Below, piece by piece: positions 59,014-64,000 of a DNA stretch of 64,000 bases. This DNA comes from Methylacidiphilum sp. Yel. Lineage in GTDB: Bacteria; Verrucomicrobiota; Verrucomicrobiia; Methylacidiphilales; Methylacidiphilaceae. Location: positions 1 to 64,000 of the forward strand of contig NZ_LXQB01000011.1 in NCBI RefSeq assembly GCF_004421185.1. Direction: 5' to 3'. How positions within the stretch are numbered: position 1 is the stretch's first letter; each line of letters starts with the position of its first letter. The translations under genes were made by a program, and so were the position numbers. Below the pieces are notes generated by a model, which was given only the letters and a program-made list of their open reading frames with translations, was not told the origin of the DNA and did not search any database.

Positions 59014-60031
59014 AAAGCAGATTGTTATATATTGATAAGTAAGATTGTGCCATTTTTCTTGCTGTAAAATGATTTAACACATGTTTTCGACATTCCTTTC
59101 GATCAATTCGATCGATATCCATAATTTTTTTTACTCCCTCATCCACCGAATGGATAATGTAGCCTGTTTGCCCATCAACGACAATTTCTGGAACTGATCC
59201 ATTTCTCCATCCAATAACAGGAGTACCACACGCCATTGCCTCAATCATCACCAGTCCAAAAGGCTCTGGCCAATTGACAGGGAAAAGGAGCGCGTAGGCA
59301 TTGGCTAAAAATACTTTCTTTTCTTCTTCTCCGATTTCTCCAATAAATTCAACAGGGGCTTTTTTAAAAAGGGGAAGAACAACTTCTAGAAAATATTGTT
59401 TGTCCACCTCGTCCACTTTTGCAGCTATTTTTAAATCCATCCCTACCCTCTTTGCTATTTCAATGGCTCTTTCGATTCCCTTTTCAGGAGAAATTCTACC
59501 AACAAAAGCCAGATAATTTCCTTTCTCCGGATAAAAGGGATAAAGATCTACTGGAATGCCATGGTAAACGGTGCCAACCCAATGAATCCAAGGAAGAAAT
59601 GAGCGCTGAGCTTTCGAAATAGAGACCACAGGAATCTGATCAAACTCTCTATAAAGAACGATTAAATCTGGAAGATCAAGTCTTCCATGCAGAGTGGTAA
59701 GGTGCTTGGTTTTGCTGCGTTTTGAATAAGGAAAATGGAAAAAATCGATATGATAATGAATGATGTCAAAAGTTTCGGCCATTTGAAAGACTTTTTCTAA
59801 CATCAAAATATGATAAACCATGGGATCTTTTTTGCGTTTTTGAAGCCGCAAAGATTCGGGAATAACAGATACAAGCTTCCCTTTTGTTATCGAATCCCCA
59901 CTAGCAAAAAGGGTTGTTTCATGTCCTAGAGTAATCAATTCCTCGGTTAAATAGTGGATAACTCGTTCGGTTCCTCCATAAAGCTTTGGAGGCACTCTTT
60001 CATACAAAGGAGAAACCTGGGCAATTCTCAA
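59003..60031 (-). CDS. GT4-type glycosyltransferase
   Basis: 342 residues. MRIAQVSPLYERVP and KLYGGTERVIHYLTEEL begin the first Rossmann domain. NYLAFVGRISPEKGIERAIE starts the second, and WPEPFGLVMIEAMACGTPVI has the nucleotide-sugar binding glutamates of GT4. The family includes glycogen and sucrose-type and lipopolysaccharide transferases. Its start lies about 75 bp from the tnpB relic. The coupling to the debranching-type enzyme suggests alpha-glucan metabolism, but that is inference. Confidence 0.88.
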   Translation of the reverse strand: MRIAQVSPLYERVPPKLYGGTERVIHYLTEELITLGHETTLFASGDSITKGKLVSVIPESLRLQKRKKDPMVYHILMLEKVFQMAETFDIIHYHIDFFHFPYSKRSKTKHLTTLHGRLDLPDLIVLYREFDQIPVVSISKAQRSFLPWIHWVGTVYHGIPVDLYPFYPEKGNYLAFVGRISPEKGIERAIEIAKRVGMDLKIAAKVDEVDKQYFLEVVLPLFKKAPVEFIGEIGEEEKKVFLANAYALLFPVNWPEPFGLVMIEAMACGTPVIGWRNGSVPEIVVDGQTGYIIHSVDEGVKKIMDIDRIDRKECRKHVLNHFTARKMAQSYLSIYNNLLYGE

Positions 60032-60106
60032 TAGAATTCCTCCTTTTTCAAATTCAGAAACAAGTTCAAAATTTAAAAAAAGAGGCGTTTTAAATAAATT
60101 CAGCTA

Positions 60107-60590
60107 CCCCAGCCCTAAAGGGCGGGGCTTGCGCCTAGCCTTACGGCTGAGACGATAGGCTGGCTGACAGCAGCCCGCCGGAAGTGGACATGCCGCCTCT
60201 GGGCAAGATATTGCCGAGCAATGTTGCGAGCCGCCTTTAGCTCGGCGTTCAGTTCAAAGCCGCAATTTCGGCACACAAAACCTGATTGTGTTTGGCAATT
60301 GTATCGGTGGGTATCCCCACAACACGAACACATTTGTGAGGTGTAGTCAGTACGGAGTGTCCAGTACGTCTCGTGATGCAATTTCACACCATTATTGCAA
60401 CGCTTCTGCCAGCCAACAGCGCAGACAGCTTTGAAACAATCATCATACTCAGGGAGTATGCGCAAGAGGATTTCAGCCTGTTTGGTTGTAGGTTGTAGAA
60501 ACAATCGGATTGTCCTCCTCATACTTCACATACTATCCTATTTTGCGAAGCGAGAGTAACAGCACTCCTCCCCATGCCTAAAGTAAGGGG
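60107..60590 (-). mobile_element. Miniature IS200/IS605 relic with direct end repeats
   Basis: Both ends are bulged hairpins in the same orientation. At 60107-60127 it is CCCC, A, GCCC, loop TAAA, GGGC, GGGG. At 60570-60590 it is CCCC, A, TGCC, loop TAAA, GTAA, GGGG, with two mismatched pairs. Each is followed by CTTGCGC (60128-60134 and 60592-60598) and a later GGCTGA. An internally deleted tnpB (60115-60522) fills the space, and no tnpA is present. At about 0.48 kb it resembles a non-autonomous derivative that would need TnpA in trans. Confidence 0.7.
60115..60522 (-). pseudogene. tnpB: Internally deleted TnpB: N-terminal domain joined to zinc ribbon
   Basis: 135 codons without a stop. Residues 1-62 (MRRTIRLFLQPTTKQAEILL, then YDDCFKAVCAVGWQKRCNNG) are a normal TnpB N-terminus. 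The text then jumps in frame to SQMCSCCGDTHRYNCQTQSG and FVCRNCGFELNAELKAARNI. This is the C-terminal zinc ribbon (CSCC and CRNC) with the end of RuvC-III. About 250 residues holding RuvC-I and II are gone, so it cannot be a nuclease. The last catalytic position, usually Asp, is Glu (AEL). The stop codon lies in the element's end hairpin. Function, if any, would be non-catalytic. Confidence 0.8.
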
Positions 60591-60694
60591 TCTTGCGCGA
60601 CGCTGTTGGCTGATGAGTTTTTATAAAGAACAATAAAAAAATATAAAAAATAGACTTTATTTCAAACCAAAATTTTTTTAGCTAGAGCTCATTC

Positions 60695-62248
60695 ATGAAC
60701 AAAGACAGTTTGTTTGAAATGATTCAATTAAAAAACGTTACCCAAATTTACTGGGATCTTTCTGTAGCTGAACTCTATGAACAGGCAATTAAACGCCATG
60801 AAGCTTTACTTTCAGCTTCAGGCTCTCTTGTCTTTCATACTGGTCAATACAAAGGAAGAACGCCTAAAGACAAATTTATCGTCAAAGATCAACAAACAAC
60901 AGAACAGGTCGATTGGGGAAAGATTAATCAACCTTTTGATCCGCTTTCCTATAAACGGCTTAAAAGCAAGATACTTTCCTATCTTCAAGACAGAGATCTT
61001 TTTATCCAACGGTGCTATGCTTGCTCCAATCCAAACCATCGCATCAATCTTTGGATATTATCTGAAGGGCCTATCTATTCTCTTTTTTCCCGAAATTTAT
61101 TCCTAGTTGAGAAAGATCCAGAAAAAAGAAAGCATCTGCTCCCTGACTTTATCCTTATCCACACTCCAGGCTTTAGGGCCGATCCTGAAACAGATAAAAC
61201 ACAGTCTGGCGCTTTTATTATTCTTAATTTCGATGAAAAAATGATTCTTATTGGCGGTACCGGTTATGCGGGAGAAATTAAGAAAGCTGTTTTTACTGTA
61301 TTAAATTTTTTATTACCCCAGAAAGGGGTATTTCCAATGCACTGTTCTGCCAACTTCGGAAAGGATCCTCAGGACTCAGCCATTTTTTTTGGTCTTTCAG
61401 GGACCGGCAAAACGACTCTTTCTATTGATTCTACCAGAAAGTTGATTGGGGATGACGAACATGGGTGGGATGATAGCGGAGTATTTAATTTTGAAGGCGG
61501 CTGTTATGCGAAGGTCATTAGAATAAGTAAAGAAGGAGAACCAGAAATCTACCAAGCAGCCTTGCGTTTTGGAACTATCCTCGAAAATGTCATTATCAAC
61601 CCACAAACCAGAGAAATAGATTTTAATGATGAATCCCTCACAGAAAACACTCGGGCCGCTTTCCCAATTGAATCTATTCCAAATGCTTCAAATCAACTTG
61701 CTGGCGGGCATCCTAAAAATATCATCATGCTTTGTTGCGATGCTTTTGGGGTGCTTCCTCCGGTAGCAAAACTCAATCCAGAACAAGCCATCTATTATTT
61801 TCTTCTTGGTTATACAGCTAAAATCGCGGGAACCGAAGCAGGAATACAAGAGCCAACAGCTGTTTTCAGTCCGTGTTTTGGTTCTCCCTTCCTTCCCCTC
61901 TCCCCAAAAACGTATGCAAGAATGTTTAAAGAGAAAATTGAAAAACACAAGCCCAATGTTTGGTTGTTAAATACGGGATGGACTGGAGGGGCATATGGCA
62001 TTGGCAAAAGAATAGCTCTTGAAACTTCTCGTCGACTTGTTAGAGCTATTTTAAGTGGAGAATTAGCAAAGGCTGATTTTGTAGATGAGCAATACTTCCA
62101 TTTTTCTATTCCCCAAAGTTGTTCGGATATACCAACTGAAATTCTTCATCCAAGTAAATCCTGGAAAGATTTATCCCAATACGAAAAAAAAGCAAGGGAA
62201 CTGCAAGCGCTCTTTGCCCAAAATTACCATGCTCTTTCTCTTGCTTAA
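60695..62248 (+). CDS. pckA: Phosphoenolpyruvate carboxykinase (ATP)
   Basis: 517 residues. HTGQYKGRTPKDKFIV is the substrate-binding region. FPMHCSANFGKDPQDSAIFF leads to the kinase-like GLSGTGKTTLSIDSTRKLIG (about 231-250), and DDEHGWDDSGVFNFEGGCYA carries the metal ligands. LAGGHPKNIIMLCCDAFGVL and NTGWTGGAYGIGKRI are ATP-type hallmarks. It converts oxaloacetate to phosphoenolpyruvate using ATP, linking the glyoxylate shunt to gluconeogenesis. It has its own upstream space (about 100 bp after the IS relic). Confidence 0.95.
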   Translation: MNKDSLFEMIQLKNVTQIYWDLSVAELYEQAIKRHEALLSASGSLVFHTGQYKGRTPKDKFIVKDQQTTEQVDWGKINQPFDPLSYKRLKSKILSYLQDRDLFIQRCYACSNPNHRINLWILSEGPIYSLFSRNLFLVEKDPEKRKHLLPDFILIHTPGFRADPETDKTQSGAFIILNFDEKMILIGGTGYAGEIKKAVFTVLNFLLPQKGVFPMHCSANFGKDPQDSAIFFGLSGTGKTTLSIDSTRKLIGDDEHGWDDSGVFNFEGGCYAKVIRISKEGEPEIYQAALRFGTILENVIINPQTREIDFNDESLTENTRAAFPIESIPNASNQLAGGHPKNIIMLCCDAFGVLPPVAKLNPEQAIYYFLLGYTAKIAGTEAGIQEPTAVFSPCFGSPFLPLSPKTYARMFKEKIEKHKPNVWLLNTGWTGGAYGIGKRIALETSRRLVRAILSGELAKADFVDEQYFHFSIPQSCSDIPTEILHPSKSWKDLSQYEKKARELQALFAQNYHALSLA

Positions 62249-62471
62249 TCTCTTTATTCTATTAGAGTGATATACATCCTGTCCATAGTTGAAGAGAAGA
62301 TATTTTTAATTATGTCTTTTCTTGCAGGCATTTCCAAGCAGGCCTATGCCTCGACTCCACTGCCTCTTTTTCTTCCTATAGAGCAGAAAGGTAGCTTAAA
62401 GGGGACTCACTCAGTAGTCCTACATTTTTTTACAAAATCTCACCATTCTCCTCCTCCCAAAGAGGCTTTCT

Positions 62472-62512
62472 AAAAGAGCCACTCTTAGCAGAGATCGGCT
62501 TATAGCTCTTTT
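62472..62512. terminator. Possible terminator between convergent pckA and atpG
   Basis: An 8-bp stem AAAAGAGC (62472-62479) with GCTCTTTT (62505-62512) encloses a 25-nt loop. The arm ends in T on one side and A on the other, so it could work for both strands. The loop is long, so the call is weak. The rest of 62249-62541 shows no convincing gene, only a 68-codon frame without homology that I recognise. Confidence 0.3.
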
Positions 62513-62541
62513 TAAGAGGCCCGTCAACCTATCGCTTAGAG

Positions 62542-63420
62542 CTAATTTTTCTTTTCTATCTTCTTTTTCAATGCCTCACTGCCCAAAAGGATAACTTCAA
62601 TCTCTTCTGTGATTTCCTCTTGTCTAAGCCTATTAGCTTTTTTATTCAATTCTTCTACTTTCTTATCAAGCTGGTCCAATGCCGACTGCATATGTTCCAT
62701 TCTTATTTTGCTTTCGGTCAACAGCGAAGAGTAAAAAGCAAAAAATAACCCAACCAGAAGAAAATTATCTACAAGATCTATAAAAAACTCTCTTGGATCT
62801 ATATTAAGCAAGGGGGGTGGAGGCATTTTTTTTCTAGCAGCTTTGATTTTTTCTTCAGAAACAGGTATAGGGAGCAGAATTTTTCTTCTAATTTCGTAAT
62901 TGTCGGGAAGATGGAAAAATACAGAGACTGAAGTGGGAGGTTCCTCTTGAATCAAAGACTTCCGTACGAGTTCTAAAAATTCAAAAATAAAGGGAGAGAC
63001 TTCTTCTGCAACGCTTGGTCCTGAAACCGCTTTAATAATTTTTTGAAGGCCGCTGGCACGACTTTCCAGTTTGCTTCCTACTAAAATCAACCCATAGTGG
63101 TCAGGCAACATAGAAGATCTCTCCATATTTTCCCAATAGCTTGTCAGAGAAGAATTGAAGTCTCCACAAAATCCCCTTTCCGATCCAATTAAAATATACA
63201 GGGGTCTATCTATCTTAAGTGGCCGATTGAGAAGTTCTGGAAAGGAAGGGAAAAAATCATCGGCAGTATTCTGCAAGGCATCGACTGCTTGTTTTTGGCT
63301 TTCAAAATATTTGGCTATTTTTCTCTGTTCCACCAGAGCCATGTTCTTCATGGCCTTCATGATTTCGCCTATCTCTAGAAGTGCTCCACGATATTTAATT
63401 AAATCTCTACGCTTGCTCAT
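62542..63420 (-). CDS. atpG: F-type ATPase gamma subunit (N-ATPase type)
   Basis: 292 residues from the ATG at 63418-63420, which overlaps the atpA stop (ATGA). An upstream Met would add 24 residues inside atpA and is rejected. The N-terminal coiled coil is [20 protein letters not shown], and the C-terminal helix is [20 protein letters not shown] with [20 protein letters not shown]. Those two helices form the rotor shaft. [16 protein letters not shown] in the middle is the Rossmann part. The protein is less conserved than standard AtpG, which fits the second, N-type ATPase. Confidence 0.87.
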   Translation of the reverse strand: MSKRRDLIKYRGALLEIGEIMKAMKNMALVEQRKIAKYFESQKQAVDALQNTADDFFPSFPELLNRPLKIDRPLYILIGSERGFCGDFNSSLTSYWENMERSSMLPDHYGLILVGSKLESRASGLQKIIKAVSGPSVAEEVSPFIFEFLELVRKSLIQEEPPTSVSVFFHLPDNYEIRRKILLPIPVSEEKIKAARKKMPPPPLLNIDPREFFIDLVDNFLLVGLFFAFYSSLLTESKIRMEHMQSALDQLDKKVEELNKKANRLRQEEITEEIEVILLGSEALKKKIEKKN

Positions 63421-64000
63421 GCCACTTTTTGTTCTGTTTGCTGAACTGTTGAACTGATAGAGTGAAAAGCTTCCTCTATTTCCTTTAGCCATTTTTCTCT
63501 TGGATCGTCTAGAACCAACGTAGTTGCTTTAAATTTCTTTAAGAGCTCTTCTTGAAAAACCCTCAAACTCTCAAAGGGAACATCATCGAACAATCCTTCA
63601 TTAAAGGCAATTAACCAACAATATTCTTGTTCGGGTGAAATAGGAGAAAGCCTCTCCTGCTTAAGAAGCTCTCTTAAAATCCTGCCTTTTTTAATCTTTT
63701 TTTCTAGAGAGGCTTCAAGTTTTGTTCCAAATCGGGTAAAAACTTCAAGTTCTAAAAATTGCAAATAATCTAGTTTCATCCTACCTGCTTCTTTTCTTAA
63801 ATGAGGATGCTGTGCAGCCCCTCCAATTCTTGAAACAGATCGGGTCACATCAATGGCAGGGAGAAATCCGGAGGAAAAAAGAAACTGTTCAAAATAAATC
63901 TGCCCATCGGTTATGGATATGAGATTAGTAGGAATATAGGCAGCAAGTTCTCCCTGTTGAGTTTCTACAATTGGTAAAGCCGTCATGCTCCCTCCTCCTT
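63417..64000 (-). CDS. atpA: F-type ATPase alpha subunit, C-terminal part (runs off the window)
   Basis: The last about 194 residues are in the window. The open frame continues past 64000: the bases before the internal Met read [39 protein letters not shown] and [18 protein letters not shown] are alpha-subunit signatures, including the arginine finger in SVSR. The C-terminus resembles the N-type (Na+-translocating-like) alpha subunits in [20 protein letters not shown]. In N-ATPase operons the order ends with atpA-atpG, as here. The rest of the operon lies beyond the window. Confidence 0.9.
   Translation of the reverse strand, partial: GGGSMTALPIVETQQGELAAYIPTNLISITDGQIYFEQFLFSSGFLPAIDVTRSVSRIGGAAQHPHLRKEAGRMKLDYLQFLELEVFTRFGTKLEASLEKKIKKGRILRELLKQERLSPISPEQEYCWLIAFNEGLFDDVPFESLRVFQEELLKKFKATTLVLDDPREKWLKEIEEAFHSISSTVQQTEQKVA

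Noticed and set aside
62267-62473. 68-codon frame after pckA
   Set aside because: No homology recognised, no good ribosome-binding site, and it lies between convergent genes.
63421-63492. Upstream extension of atpG
   Set aside because: It would lie inside atpA. The ATGA overlap at 63417-63420 is the natural coupled start.

Overview
The window is A+T-rich bacterial chromosome from a Gram-negative with an outer membrane, shown by TonB/ExbBD, an LptB-like ATPase, lipoproteins and outer-membrane efflux proteins. The gene content is a PUR-alpha-like DUF3276 protein, HemQ, a GlcDEF plus glyoxylate-shunt block, phosphoketolase, an ncgABC-nirK-like cluster and an N-type F-ATPase. Together these suggest a Verrucomicrobiota relative of the Methylacidiphilum methanotrophs. 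That placement is inference: no methane-oxidation gene lies in the window. The 16S gene at 8441-9967 (minus strand) would settle it.

Layout. 1-1790 is a graveyard of accessory DNA: an IS200/IS605-type end hairpin, fragments of a type III-B CRISPR-Cas operon (cmr1, cmr2) and the tail of a large serine recombinase, next to tRNA-Gln. 1918-4472 holds isocitrate dehydrogenase and two tandem paralogous lipoproteins. 4603-10151 is a complete rRNA operon on the minus strand (16S, tRNA-Ile, tRNA-Ala, 23S, 5S) with promoter, processing stems and terminator. 10299-15989 holds an ArnT-like glycosyltransferase and a four-gene nitrite-reductase operon (two-domain multicopper oxidase, two c-type cytochromes, NirK), convergent with a cysteine-rich HxlR-family regulator. 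16123-21963 is housekeeping: nadB, yidC, yidD, rnpA, rpmH, a polyprenyl synthase and the DUF3276 gene. 22074-25098 is tonB/exbB/exbD-like plus def.

25223-26671 is a G+C-rich, decayed IS200/IS605 element. 26692-35576 holds glutaredoxin, hemQ, lptB, a UvrD helicase, dnaE and aroB. A wrecked dprA follows, then topB and phosphoketolase. 42115-49349 is a multidrug-efflux region: two divergently arranged paralogous MFS pumps around a very A+T-rich gap, an OprM/NodT-type channel, an EmrA-type adaptor and a beta-barrel protein. 49371-56791 is a C2 block: glcF, glcE, glcD, malate synthase and isocitrate lyase. 56812-60031 encodes an amylo-1,6-glucosidase and a GT4 glycosyltransferase. 60107-60590 is a miniature IS200/IS605 relic with an internally deleted tnpB. 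pckA and the end of an N-type F-ATPase operon (atpA, atpG) finish the window.

How the genes work together. Glycolate oxidase makes glyoxylate, and isocitrate lyase makes glyoxylate plus succinate. Malate synthase combines glyoxylate with acetyl-CoA, which phosphoketolase can supply through acetyl-phosphate. PckA links C4 acids to phosphoenolpyruvate, and isocitrate dehydrogenase competes for isocitrate. The nirK operon looks like a nitrite/NO-handling module with its own electron carriers. The most notable points are this ncgABC-nirK-like cassette, the miniature TnpB locus, a family of five same-polarity bulged hairpins, and the loss of both CRISPR type III-B and dprA.
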